A stretch of DNA of 42,295 bases from Rubrivivax sp. (GTDB taxonomy: Bacteria > Pseudomonadota > Gammaproteobacteria > Burkholderiales > Burkholderiaceae_C): contig JAIYDH010000333.1 in the NCBI GenBank assembly GCA_027487585.1, positions 1 to 42,295 on the forward strand. Reading direction: 5' to 3'. The first letter of the stretch is position 1. Each line of letters starts with the position of its first letter. The translations under genes were made by a program, and so were the position numbers. The notes below the pieces were generated by a model, which saw only the letters and a list, made by a program, of their open reading frames with translations, was not told where the DNA came from and did not search any database. Of the stretch, positions 1-7,747 are shown piece by piece.

Positions 1-8
1 CAAGACAT

Positions 9-84
9 GCGGGATTAGCTCAGTTGGTAGAGCGATACCTTGCCAAGGTATAGGTCGAGAGTTCGAGCCTCTTATCCCGCTCCA
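9..84 (+). tRNA. tRNA-Gly (GCC)
   Basis: Complete cloverleaf with a 7-bp acceptor stem GCGGGAT/ATCCCGC (9-15 with 74-80), anticodon loop holding GCC within CCTTGCCAAGG, a T arm with GTTCGAG, and an encoded CCA at 82-84. It is the first member of a Gly-Cys-Leu tRNA cluster, which is common in Burkholderiales. A terminator-like hairpin follows 13 bases downstream. Confidence 0.97.
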
Positions 85-97
85 GATTTCAAAGACA

Positions 98-123
98 GGG
101 AAGCTTCGGCTTCCCTTCTTTTT
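98..123 (+). terminator. Rho-independent terminator after tRNA-Gly
   Basis: A perfect 7-bp stem GGGAAGC/GCTTCCC (98-104 with 109-115) closed by a TTCG tetraloop is followed by TTCTTTTT at 116-123. It lies between tRNA-Gly and tRNA-Cys, so tRNA-Cys and the former tRNA-Leu may rely on read-through or their own promoter. Confidence 0.8.
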
Positions 124-165
124 GGCTGAAAATGCCGAGGCCTCGGCTGTAAGACAGCAGACCCT

Positions 166-239
166 GGCGCGATAGCAAAGCGGTTATGCAACGGATTGCA
201 AATCCGTCTAGCCGGGTTCGACTCCCGGTCGCGCCTCCA
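166..239 (+). tRNA. tRNA-Cys (GCA)
   Basis: Complete cloverleaf: acceptor GGCGCGA/TCGCGCC (166-172 with 229-235), anticodon stem and loop ACGGATTGCAAATCCGT giving anticodon GCA, T arm CCGGGTTCGACTCCCGG, encoded CCA at 237-239. It is second in the Gly-Cys-Leu cluster, whose third member is interrupted 64 bases downstream. Confidence 0.97.
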
Positions 240-274
240 CCCAGTCCCTGCCAGCCCCCGCGCAACCCTGCGCC

Positions 275-303
275 GCCCGGATGGCGAAATCGGCAGACGC
301 AGC
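275..303 (+). pseudogene. tRNA-Leu (UAA), 5' half, split by the island
   Basis: The sequence starts with the acceptor strand GCCCGGA and a leucine-type D arm (TGGCGAAATCGGCAGACGC), then breaks off after the first bases of the anticodon stem (AGC at 301-303). What follows is not tRNA. The missing remainder is at 22980-23042 on the same strand. Joining 275-303 to 22983-23042 gives an 89-nt tRNA with a closed acceptor stem GCCCGGA/TCCGGGC, anticodon stem GCGGA/TCCGC and loop CTTAAAA (anticodon UAA). The host gene is therefore interrupted and cannot be functional from this locus. Confidence 0.93.
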
Positions 304-529
304 TGCCTATCCGGCCCTTCGGTTGTAGTGGACAGTTGGGTGGCTATACAAATCACGGGCTTAGCCCGGTGACGTTGTCCATCTCCGTTCGCGCGCTGTG
401 GACAGTTAAGCGCACCCTAGGTGGCTATCTGTCCATCACTGGGACCGCCTCGCGCTCTGGCCCCTTGGAGCTGTTTCTGCGAGGCAGGCCTCACCTCGCC
501 GCTGGATGACTGGGTCCGGAAGCGCCCGG
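304..529. other. Left terminal region with repeated recombinase-site-like motifs
   Basis: No gene is convincing here. Two degenerate copies of one pattern occur: GTGGACAGTT (328-337) followed by GTGGCTAT (340-347) and TTGTCCAT (375-382), then GTGGACAGTT (398-407) followed by GTGGCTAT (421-428) and CTGTCCAT (429-436). GTGGACAG and CTGTCCAT are near-perfect reverse complements, so each unit reads as an inverted pair. A small hairpin CGGGC-TTA-GCCCG lies at 356-368. Position at the element end next to the recombinase operon suggests binding sites for the Gin proteins; that role is inferred. Confidence 0.6.
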
Positions 530-901
530 TCAGCGGGTCATGTCTGACGCTACCGTCAGCCCCTTTCGCTTCGCGAGTTGTCGAACCTCTTCCCGAAGGT
601 GATACACCTCGTTGAGCAGGCATACCTCGCGCTCCAGGGCACTATCCAGGCGTTGCTGCAAGGTTGCGATCTGCTGCTTCAGTTGCGGTGCAGGATCGGC
701 AGCGGCTTTGGTCTGCTTTTGCTCCAGCGCTGCCTGATCTATCGCAGCAATGAGATCGGCGTACACCGATCTCGACTTCTTGATGCTGCCCTTGCCCGAG
801 CCCGCTTCCTTAGCCACCGCGTCCTTGTTGATGGTGTCTCCGCGCGCCTTAAGTCGCTCTAAGGCTTCAAGGTACTTATCAACTTGGTTCTTGGCTGCCA
901 T
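530..901 (-). CDS. ginD: GinD-like small helical protein of the recombinase operon
   Basis: A 123-residue protein. The N-terminal part looks like a small helix-turn-helix segment (around INKDAVAKEAG, residues 24-34), and the C-terminal half (about 75-115) is a leucine-heptad coiled coil. Size, position as last gene after three tyrosine recombinases, and this composition match GinD of GInts and recall TnpC of the Tn554 family. In GInts the small protein is reported as needed for integration and excision, presumably as an accessory DNA-binding factor. The ATG at 901 shares its A with the ginC stop (TGATG); a GTG three bases upstream is an alternative. The symbol is given by synteny and family resemblance. 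Confidence 0.75.
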   Translation of the reverse strand: MAAKNQVDKYLEALERLKARGDTINKDAVAKEAGSGKGSIKKSRSVYADLIAAIDQAALEQKQTKAAADPAPQLKQQIATLQQRLDSALEREVCLLNEVYHLREEVRQLAKRKGLTVASDMTR

Positions 902-2823
902 CACGCGGCTCCTTTTTTCAAGCGGCTTCGAGCCTGAATCAGGATTTCAAGGTGACGAGCTTCCAAGCGGTGCTCCACGCTTCCTGCCTCGTCTTTGGCC
1001 AGGCCCGCGACAGCCACCTCCTGGTACTTGATGACGTGTTCTAGGCGCTTTCCGAAAACCACCATGTTTACGCAATTCGTAGCCAGGCAGTCATAGGGTA
1101 TAGGTTCAAGGGGATGCGTCTTGCATTCGTCCGTGGACACGCAACCGCCAAGCGGGGTTTCACGGTAAGCGAGCTTATTCTCTTGGAATAGGCGCAGAGT
1201 GTCCTCGCGATGGCGGCTCTCCACAGCACTGGCCATTCGCGCCAGACCCTTGCCGAAGAGGTCTTCGTCTGAGAACAGTACGCCGAAGGCATAAGCGAAG
1301 TAGCTGCTTTCGGCCCTAGCCGCCTGCCAGTCGTGGGAAAAATGATCCTTGTCGAAGACCAAGTTGACGGCTCGGGAGAAACCATCTGAGTAGTACAGCG
1401 TCATCTCCTGGGTAATGTGCTGCAATTGCGCCTTTAGTGCGGGCAGACTCACCATTCCCGAGCGGTGTGCGTAGACAGCCAAGCTTCGCCGCAGTTGGTG
1501 GAACGCTAAGGGCCAGCGTTTCCCAGCGACTATATCGTCGCGCGCCCACCCGCGGGCCAATTCCAGTTTATCCAACTCGTTGATGTCCGACTGTTCGATA
1601 ATGGGGCAGAGCGCGTCTCGCAGCCTTACCAAATAGTTGTTGAAGATGGTGCTACTTATTTCCTTGTAAGGATTGGTAAGGGCGGGGAACAGCAGAGCAT
1701 GCTGACCTTTTGGCGCGGGCTGAACATAAACTCTCGCGACAGACTTCGCGATCCGCTCAGCAACCCTAACCGCACGAGCACCCTGATGGCTGGTAATCCA
1801 CGCCGTCTGGAGCTTGACGCCCTTGTTCAGCTTGTGGGTTGCACCCCTGAGTTCATAGTGGATGGAACCCAGATGCTTGAATTCCCCCAATACCCCGTCG
1901 AGCGGCAGGTTCGAAACCTCGCCTACGCGCATCCCGGTGTACGCCGCAACCACCAGCATCAACGCTACTTGGTGCTCGCCTATACGGCCGGCGATAAATT
2001 TTTCCAGCTGTTCTCCCGTCTCAGGGGCGTAGCCGAGCACTTTCATGCGCACGATTACATCAGCCAAGACTCTGGCACGGTAGGTCTTCCGCTGTTCCTT
2101 AGTCAGAGCTTTAGGAGCGTTGCGTAATGCCGTGCGGTCTCGTTCATAGGCGTCGAGCAGGATGTCTAACTCATGCTCAATCAGGGACATGCGATCGCCA
2201 AGCGCCCCCAAAATGGCACAGTAAACACGCGACGGGATAAGTGGAGTTTGCTGTGTCTCGGGGCGACGGCGAGCTTCCCGATTGAGCACATCACAAACTG
2301 CCTGAACATTCAGGCCCGTTGGCGCGCGCAACTCCCTTCGGTGGCGCCCGAGGGTCTTGAGAGCTGAAGCCGTCAGGTGCACGTACAGACGGTTCAAGTT
2401 CCGTGACCCTGCTGCAACCCAATCGGGATCAGAAAGCAGGGTATACAAGTCCACACCGCGTTTTGAGGCGTTTTCGCACCAGGCGGACAATGCTAGGTTG
2501 GTGCGCAACAGCGTGCCACCAGCCCTTGTCCTCCCAGCGTCCATGTGCAGCCACATGAGGGCTTGGTGCTGCTCCCGGATGAGCAAATCCAACGATGAGG
2601 CATCCGTGAGATCAGGACAAAAGAAATGAAGCGTAATGGGGGTGTTGCCATCGGTGCTCATGCTGCGCAGGTCCCAGCTGAGGTCACCAAACCTGGAGAC
2701 CACTTGGCCGGCGGCGTCATAGCTCACTGGCATCTGCGCCGAGAATAACGATCGGGACTCGACCACCGCAGAAGAGGTGGCGGGCATCTCGGCGAGGGAG
2801 GGGATAAGGGTAGGATCAGACAT
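901..2823 (-). CDS. ginC: GinC-like tyrosine recombinase
   Basis: A 640-residue tyrosine recombinase, much longer than XerC/XerD (about 300), as expected for the large GInt and Tn554-TnpB-like enzymes. The C-terminal catalytic domain keeps the full set: Arg299 in TGMRVGEV, His442-x-x-Arg445 in FHQLRR, a His in LQHITQE, and adjacent Tyr477/Tyr478 in TLYYSDG, either of which could be the nucleophile. A conserved-looking cysteine segment follows near the C terminus (GGCVSTDECKT, then a CLATNC motif), which could bind metal. The reading frame is open from a TTG directly after the ginB stop (2856); the ATG at 2823 is chosen here, but the TTG is possible and would add 11 residues. Third gene of the operon. 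Confidence 0.85.
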   Translation of the reverse strand: MSDPTLIPSLAEMPATSSAVVESRSLFSAQMPVSYDAAGQVVSRFGDLSWDLRSMSTDGNTPITLHFFCPDLTDASSLDLLIREQHQALMWLHMDAGRTRAGGTLLRTNLALSAWCENASKRGVDLYTLLSDPDWVAAGSRNLNRLYVHLTASALKTLGRHRRELRAPTGLNVQAVCDVLNREARRRPETQQTPLIPSRVYCAILGALGDRMSLIEHELDILLDAYERDRTALRNAPKALTKEQRKTYRARVLADVIVRMKVLGYAPETGEQLEKFIAGRIGEHQVALMLVVAAYTGMRVGEVSNLPLDGVLGEFKHLGSIHYELRGATHKLNKGVKLQTAWITSHQGARAVRVAERIAKSVARVYVQPAPKGQHALLFPALTNPYKEISSTIFNNYLVRLRDALCPIIEQSDINELDKLELARGWARDDIVAGKRWPLAFHQLRRSLAVYAHRSGMVSLPALKAQLQHITQEMTLYYSDGFSRAVNLVFDKDHFSHDWQAARAESSYFAYAFGVLFSDEDLFGKGLARMASAVESRHREDTLRLFQENKLAYRETPLGGCVSTDECKTHPLEPIPYDCLATNCVNMVVFGKRLEHVIKYQEVAVAGLAKDEAGSVEHRLEARHLEILIQARSRLKKGAA

Positions 2824-2856
2824 GAGTGTCGGCGCCGGTACTGCGGCCCTTGGCAA

Positions 2857-4662
2857 CTATTGGTTTGTGGATAACGGCGGGCCCCCCGTGTTCGAATCCA
2901 GCATGCCTAAAAGGTGCAGTTGCTGTAGCTTGCCCGCCCAGTAGCGGGTGAGTTGCCCCCGCTTCTCCACTTCCGTCTGCACCGCTTCGTACACAATTGG
3001 CTGCCTGCGCTTGAGTTCAGCCAGCAGTGCAGCAATGCGGTCCGTCACTGCGGTGTAGATCCGCTCTCCCCGAATCGAGTCCCCACTGAGGGGCGCAATC
3101 GCTGTGAGAACACGGCGACACGACATTAGCTTGCGTATGTCCTGTTCATCTGCATGAAGCCGGTACTTGTCGCAGAAGAAGCAGCCCTCAGCCCTACTGC
3201 AATCCGGCGCGACAGCATCGGCGGAGTCGGCGGGAGCGGGGTTTCCGTGGTCCAAGCAGGAGCCTACTGGAATTGCTTGCATGGCTTGTTGGCCAGAACT
3301 CCCGGAAGAGATCTCAGAAGCCTCTACGACTGTCTTTTGCAACGAACCCAGGAACTCCGCCATCTCGCCCCTTTGAGTGGACTCCTGACCTTTGCAATAT
3401 GCCCTGACGGCGGTTTCAACTGTGTGGCCCATCCGTTTGGCTGCCACTGCTAATGGTGCAGTTCTGACAAACTTCTGCTGGGCGTAGACCCGCAGTTGCC
3501 TGAGTGTCACGTCGGGCAATGTGGCACCAACTGCAGCGACCTTCTTCTTGAGGAAGGAGAGAAATACCCGGTCTAGTGAGCGGATCGCGATGGGCTCGGC
3601 CTTTGTGCCTTTGTATGAGCACTGGATGAACAGTGGGGCAATGTCTGCGCAGCCCAAGGCGGCGACTAATTTCTGTCGGATTCGGAGATACGTCTTCAGG
3701 CGAGTCACAGTGGTGGCTGACATGAAGACCTCTACCTCCTTGCCGCCTGCTCGGAACTTGATGACCCTTTGTGTGAGGTTGATGCGATCGGGGTCTGCCA
3801 ACTGCTCATTCAGATCGTCGGGCTCTTCGTACTGCGTCAAGACGGACTGATTCGCTCCCGAGTCCATGAACACCAGGCCCGTGTAAACCACACAGGCAAG
3901 CTCCATTAGCCGCAGTGGGCCGTAAAGCCTTCGCAACGACACTGTTTGGGTGTCGTCTGAAGCAGACACGCGTAATGACCGCGAGGGGGAAGCGGGATCG
4001 CCACGCAAGACCATTTCCGCTGCAGAGTCGAAAATGGCCTGTAGCGTTGAGCCAAAGCCCGCTACGGCGGCAGACTCCGGGGCTGCGGTTCCGAAGCCCT
4101 TTCGGGCTTCTAGCGGCTCAATGTAGTCCTTGTAGACTCGACCATGAATTTCGGACATGCATGCGATGGCGTATTGGTCTTTCAGGCCCGCAGTCTCCGA
4201 AGCGAGTTGATGACCCTGTAGCTGGCTGCGAACGAAGCTGTGGTATCCCTTGAGCGCCTCAAGAGCCACGTCTGGGTCATTGAGAATAGCTTCGAACCGC
4301 CCGTCATGTTCAGGCTGATCGGCCCAATCCAGAAGTTGGCCCAGGAACCGGAGCGTAGAATAAACCGAACTCGGCCTCGCATTCTTGAATCGGAACCACT
4401 TAGATAGCCGGTTGAGTGTCTCGGGCATCGCCTTGACCCTCAACTCGGATCGGGTCTTCGGTTCAAAGGAAACCCGCTTCCGATCAAACCGACGGCTCAG
4501 GTAGCACCACTTAAACGCGTATACATGCCGCCCATCTGCCACCTGCAGCACGGTGCTGGCCGGGACATAGATGTCTGGTAGCACGTTGAACGGCATGTCC
4601 AAGACAGGCAATGTGTCAATGAAGGTGGGCAGGCAGTCAACCCACTTCACTTCTTGATTCAT
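2857..4662 (-). CDS. ginB: GinB-like tyrosine recombinase with altered active site
   Basis: A 601-residue member of the recombinase trio. The C-terminal domain ends with GHTVETAVRAYC, giving the second His and a Tyr422 nucleophile candidate. The first catalytic Arg, normally in a TGxR motif, is not seen: the matching segment reads YTGLVFMDSGANQ. The His-x-x-Arg box reads LRQLRVY, keeping an Arg but with Arg in place of His. A cysteine/histidine stretch near residue 500 (CSRAEGCFFCDKYRLH) resembles a small zinc-binding patch. Its ATG overlaps the ginA stop by four bases (ATGA) and its stop abuts ginC, so translation is coupled. It may act as a non-equivalent partner in a hetero-multimeric recombinase; this is inferred. 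Confidence 0.85.
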   Translation of the reverse strand: MNQEVKWVDCLPTFIDTLPVLDMPFNVLPDIYVPASTVLQVADGRHVYAFKWCYLSRRFDRKRVSFEPKTRSELRVKAMPETLNRLSKWFRFKNARPSSVYSTLRFLGQLLDWADQPEHDGRFEAILNDPDVALEALKGYHSFVRSQLQGHQLASETAGLKDQYAIACMSEIHGRVYKDYIEPLEARKGFGTAAPESAAVAGFGSTLQAIFDSAAEMVLRGDPASPSRSLRVSASDDTQTVSLRRLYGPLRLMELACVVYTGLVFMDSGANQSVLTQYEEPDDLNEQLADPDRINLTQRVIKFRAGGKEVEVFMSATTVTRLKTYLRIRQKLVAALGCADIAPLFIQCSYKGTKAEPIAIRSLDRVFLSFLKKKVAAVGATLPDVTLRQLRVYAQQKFVRTAPLAVAAKRMGHTVETAVRAYCKGQESTQRGEMAEFLGSLQKTVVEASEISSGSSGQQAMQAIPVGSCLDHGNPAPADSADAVAPDCSRAEGCFFCDKYRLHADEQDIRKLMSCRRVLTAIAPLSGDSIRGERIYTAVTDRIAALLAELKRRQPIVYEAVQTEVEKRGQLTRYWAGKLQQLHLLGMLDSNTGGPPLSTNQ

Positions 4663-6113
4663 GGTGAGGCGGTGAATTCAACACCTGTGATGAGTTCGAC
4701 CAAGTGCCTACTCCACCCCTCCTGTGCCAACTGCAGTTGATGCATGTGCTCTCGCCGTTCCAGGTATTCGTCGGTCGTCGTGAGGCTCTTGTGCCACATC
4801 AGCTTTCGCAGCTGCTCCCGCGCCGATTGGTAGCGATTGGCAATTCCTTCAGGGCCGGCTTGCTGCATCTGGAAGTCCACCCAGTTCATTCCGAATGTTG
4901 CCCTCAGGTCATGGAATCGATACTTGAAACTGGGATGACTTTGGCGCATCAGTGGGATGACGCGCTGCTCGACAAACTTCCGTAGTGGCCTTCCGTCTAA
5001 AGCAGAGCGCCGCAGCGGCTCGTTGGAGTCACGCAGTGTGTTTCGGTCCTCCTTGGACTCGTAGAACGGCTGACCGTGTTGAGTCAGAAATAGGTAGTTT
5101 GAAGGATTTTCGCGAAGCGCTGTCTTGGCTCGCCTTCGGCGGGCCTGTTCCGATACCGCATAGGCATGAAGCTGCGAATACAACTCGGGTGGCATCGCCA
5201 AATACACATCAGCAACGTCGCCCTTTGTGTCGATACCGGTACCTGGTCCGCAGCGAAGTTTGTGCGGCCACTGAGATATCTGTTCGACCGGCAGCATCAC
5301 GTCCCGGACGCGTAACGTGAGGACCGTCATTTCGCGAGCGCCCGTGAGCAGCGCCGTGTAGTGCATCAGTTCATACTCGCGGTTGCCCAACTGCTGCAAA
5401 GCCTTCACCAGAGCCTTCTGCTCCCCGACGGGCAAGGGCCGCAGCTTGCCGCCGTCCCGGATAGTCTCGTCCCATGCATCCTGACGCGGACTTTTCTTGA
5501 TTGAGATGTCGGTCGTGGTCACCGAGGCGACCTGCTTGAAGCCCTTGTCATCCCGGTAAGCAATGCCCAGTTCGGTATCCACCCACGGATCGTTCGCGGG
5601 TTTGAAGTTCATGCGCAGGTTGCGCATGAGGAAGCGATACCAGCTGATGACGGTCGACATGCGCCGCGTTGCGGTCGACTTTTTCAGGTCGCCTGCATTG
5701 AGCAGGTCGTGAAGATGGTTTCTATACAAGTAGGTGGGACGTGCGTACTTGTCCACGGCGGAGAAGTCGTCCCACTCCAGCGCCAACTCATCAAGGAATA
5801 CCTTGTAGGCGGCGAGGTCCTGCGCGAGGGGCTTCAGGGAACTGATGTTGTTCGGCTGGGCTTGCGCCTTGTCCAGCAACCAGAGGCAGGCGGGGGCCCA
5901 GGGTGCACCTGAGCCATCAACAATCAGTGGGAGCCTTCGGAACTTGGTCCAACGGGTTTCCGTAGGCTGGATGGGTACGCGCCAATACTTGATGCGCTGA
6001 GCATCGCGCTGGAACTCGACGAGCGCGCCGCCGGAGACCGCGGCCTCGGCGACTTTGGTCAGCCGAAGCGCTGGGATCGTGTAGACGCTGGGATGGTCAG
6101 CGAGGGATAACAA
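4659..6113 (-). CDS. ginA: GinA-like tyrosine recombinase
   Basis: A 484-residue tyrosine recombinase with an intact catalytic set in the C-terminal half: Arg260 in TGAREM, His401-x-x-Arg404 in FHDLRATF, His441 in MWHKSLTTT and Tyr450 in DEYLERR. The N-terminal 200 residues should form the SAM-like and arm-binding domains. It is the first of four overlapping minus-strand genes and starts 20 bp downstream of the island-borne tRNA-Leu, so its messenger probably begins with that tRNA. Three adjacent large recombinases plus a small helical protein is the diagnostic ginABCD layout; Tn554 (two recombinases plus TnpC) and RIT elements (three shorter recombinases) fit less well. Confidence 0.88.
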   Translation of the reverse strand: MLSLADHPSVYTIPALRLTKVAEAAVSGGALVEFQRDAQRIKYWRVPIQPTETRWTKFRRLPLIVDGSGAPWAPACLWLLDKAQAQPNNISSLKPLAQDLAAYKVFLDELALEWDDFSAVDKYARPTYLYRNHLHDLLNAGDLKKSTATRRMSTVISWYRFLMRNLRMNFKPANDPWVDTELGIAYRDDKGFKQVASVTTTDISIKKSPRQDAWDETIRDGGKLRPLPVGEQKALVKALQQLGNREYELMHYTALLTGAREMTVLTLRVRDVMLPVEQISQWPHKLRCGPGTGIDTKGDVADVYLAMPPELYSQLHAYAVSEQARRRRAKTALRENPSNYLFLTQHGQPFYESKEDRNTLRDSNEPLRRSALDGRPLRKFVEQRVIPLMRQSHPSFKYRFHDLRATFGMNWVDFQMQQAGPEGIANRYQSAREQLRKLMWHKSLTTTDEYLERREHMHQLQLAQEGWSRHLVELITGVEFTASP

Positions 6114-6132
6114 GCTGCTGCTGTGTCCACGA

Positions 6133-6218
6133 TGGTGTCGGCGGCGGGACTCGAACCCGCACGCCTTTTCAGGCCAAGGGTTTTAAGCCCCATGCGTCTG
6201 CCATTCCGCCACGCCGAC
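6133..6218 (-). tRNA. Island-borne tRNA-Leu (UAA)
   Basis: Complete leucine tRNA on the minus strand: acceptor GTCGGCG/CGCCGAC, class II variable arm (GGCC-TGAAAA-GGC), T arm GCGGG-TTCGAGT-CCCGC, anticodon loop CTTAAAA with UAA, encoded CCA. Its sequence differs from the split host gene in the acceptor stem, anticodon stem and variable arm, so it is not a local duplicate. The D loop is one base shorter than in the host gene, and the outer two anticodon-stem pairs are weak (U·U and G·U). It lies 20 bp before ginA, inside the island, and supplies the isoacceptor destroyed by the insertion. Confidence 0.93.
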
Positions 6219-6245
6219 AGCGGACACGTCAATGATGATGTGTAC

Positions 6246-6274
6246 ATTTTCGACGTAGTACTGGATGTTGTCAA
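6246..6274 (-). promoter_or_regulatory. Sigma70-type promoter for tRNA-Leu and ginABCD
   Basis: On the minus strand a perfect -35 box TTGACA (6274-6269) is followed after 17 bp by GAAAAT (6251-6246), a 4-of-6 match to the -10 consensus. The tRNA-Leu 5' end lies about 28 bases further on. No terminator is visible between the tRNA and ginA, so this promoter probably drives both; co-transcription is inferred. Confidence 0.65.
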
Positions 6275-6346
6275 CGGAGAGCGCGGTGTCATTGACCAGG
6301 AGCGCTTGTCGCTGAGTGCGGAAGCACGCCTCCATCGGCTAGCCTG

Positions 6347-7141
6347 CTACGCGAACAGCTTTCGTTCCACGAGCCGGACGTATCGGTTGGTGTAGCTCAG
6401 GTCAGGTTCATGCTTGATCGGTCGAGCTAGAAGGCGATACGACGGGTGGGCACTATTCCGCGCGTCGAACGTGACGAGGCCGACACCATGCATGCGGCAC
6501 AGTGCCTCTAGTCGATCCAACTCATCCGTCGGCGTATGTTGCGGTATCACCAAGTAGCTCTTGTGCGCGAAGAGGCGATATGCGCAGGCTTGGCCAAAGC
6601 CCTTCAGCAGATCTGCAACATCAACTTTTACTTCGGAGGCAACGATCACCGTCATGCCCTTGACGACATCACTTCGCCTGCTTTCGAACTTTCCAAGGAC
6701 ATCCGGTGTTCCCCATCGGTCGCGGAATGTGTTGCCGCCAAGCACGATGACCTGGGTCACCTCCTCAAGATCATCACGAAGCCAGTTGGCGAACGAGGAG
6801 TAGAAAACCTGCTCCGGCAGGTGTGGAGCGCTGCGTCGTGCTGGCGATCCGGACTTCGGCGTCTCCTGAGCTGACAAGACCCGCTCGTCCGGCCTGAACT
6901 TGCAGTGCATGTAGAGGCCCTTGCTGGGCTTGAAGACCTGGGTCGGTAGAGCTCGATCAAGTCCGACGACATCGTTTCCGATGGCCTTCACCGTCCTGCC
7001 AGGATGGTCGCGATGGAGCGTATCGACCAGCTCCGTGAAGCGCATTCCCTCGGGCCGGTCATGCAGGACGACGGCAGCCTCTGCCCGCATCTTCGCCCGC
7101 AGATTTGGTCGTCTGCGGGGGGCGTCTGAAGAGGATCGCAT
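6347..7141 (-). CDS. Winged-helix / PD-(D/E)XK nuclease-like protein
   Basis: A 264-residue protein of unrecognised family. Residues about 15-80 look like a winged-helix domain of the HARE-HTH sort (RAEAAVVLHDRPEGMRF followed by a basic wing). The C-terminal half carries a PD-(D/E)XK-like core: Asp147 in WGTPDVLG, then Glu170-Val-Lys172 in ASEVKVD, followed by a helix with GFGQACAYRLFAH and a strand YLVIP. This suggests a DNA-targeting nuclease or a degenerate relative. The ATG at 7141 is preferred over an in-frame TTG six bases upstream. The gene diverges from an XRE regulator at 7254 with a palindrome between them. Confidence 0.7.
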   Translation of the reverse strand: MRSSSDAPRRRPNLRAKMRAEAAVVLHDRPEGMRFTELVDTLHRDHPGRTVKAIGNDVVGLDRALPTQVFKPSKGLYMHCKFRPDERVLSAQETPKSGSPARRSAPHLPEQVFYSSFANWLRDDLEEVTQVIVLGGNTFRDRWGTPDVLGKFESRRSDVVKGMTVIVASEVKVDVADLLKGFGQACAYRLFAHKSYLVIPQHTPTDELDRLEALCRMHGVGLVTFDARNSAHPSYRLLARPIKHEPDLSYTNRYVRLVERKLFA

Positions 7142-7203
7142 GCTCAAGGCTTAGGCGGTGGCTCGGGGCCGAGCGCGGGCGGGAGGTTCATGGTACGAAA
7201 TGT

Positions 7204-7219
7204 ACGGCATATATGCCGT
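7204..7219. promoter_or_regulatory. Perfect 16-bp palindrome, probable XRE operator
   Basis: ACGGCATATATGCCGT is an exact palindrome located in the 112-bp gap between two divergent genes, 34 bp before the XRE gene start. A partial GTAC-GAAAT-GTAC repeat overlaps its left edge. Self-regulation by the adjacent helix-turn-helix protein, with shared control of the divergent nuclease-like gene, is inferred from position and symmetry. Confidence 0.65.
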
Positions 7220-7253
7220 GTCCAGAAAGAGGTGAACCCGGCACTCTGCCGCG

Positions 7254-7598
7254 GTGCAGCAACCATCCCGATCGCCGTCAGCGAAGTCACCGTCCCGCAG
7301 GTCGACTTCCTTTGACCCACTTGTTGCTAGAGCATTTGGAGATGCGGTCCGCGCGCTGCGGGAGAGCTCCGGGCTGGCTCAGGACCAACTGGCGCTGAGC
7401 GCAAACATCGATCGGTCTTACTACGGCAAGTTGGAGCGAGGTGAGAGGCAACCTTCTCTGGGGCTCCTGCTGCGGGCTGCCAGGGCGCTCGGTGTTTCCG
7501 GCGCGACGTTGGTCCAAGAAACGGAGAAGAGGTTGGAGTCAGCTGGCGCGCCGAAAAGGCGTGCCGGGCGGTCGCCGCGCGCGAAGCCGCGCCCGTAG
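7254..7598 (+). CDS. XRE-family transcriptional regulator
   Basis: A 114-residue protein with a Cro/C1-type helix-turn-helix: residues about 27-80 contain FGDAVRALRESSGLAQDQLA, then SYYGKLERGERQPSL, the usual recognition helix and the following turn. The C-terminal tail is basic (KRRAGRSPRAKPRP), as in some restriction-modification controller proteins. The start is a GTG at 7254; no better in-frame start is seen. It lies between the divergent nuclease-like gene and hsdR, so it could regulate either. Confidence 0.82.
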   Translation: MQQPSRSPSAKSPSRRSTSFDPLVARAFGDAVRALRESSGLAQDQLALSANIDRSYYGKLERGERQPSLGLLLRAARALGVSGATLVQETEKRLESAGAPKRRAGRSPRAKPRP

Positions 7599-7747
7599 AG
7601 CTACCGTGTAGCATTTCCTGTCGGCTCGTCGAATGTTAGTTGGCAGCTCGTTGGCTGCGGCCGCAGCGCGGTCAGCGTCGGCTTGATGCGCTTGGCGCGG
7701 GGCGCCGAACGCAGGGCATGTACAAACAGGGGGAGGATGGGAACGGG

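Noticed and set aside
186..509. Open frame over tRNA-Cys and the left island end
   Set aside because: It runs through a tRNA gene and the split tRNA-Leu, and has no ribosome site or motif.
530..6113. RIT or Tn554-type transposon
   Set aside because: RIT recombinases are shorter, and Tn554 has two recombinases plus TnpC; four genes of this size fit ginABCD better.
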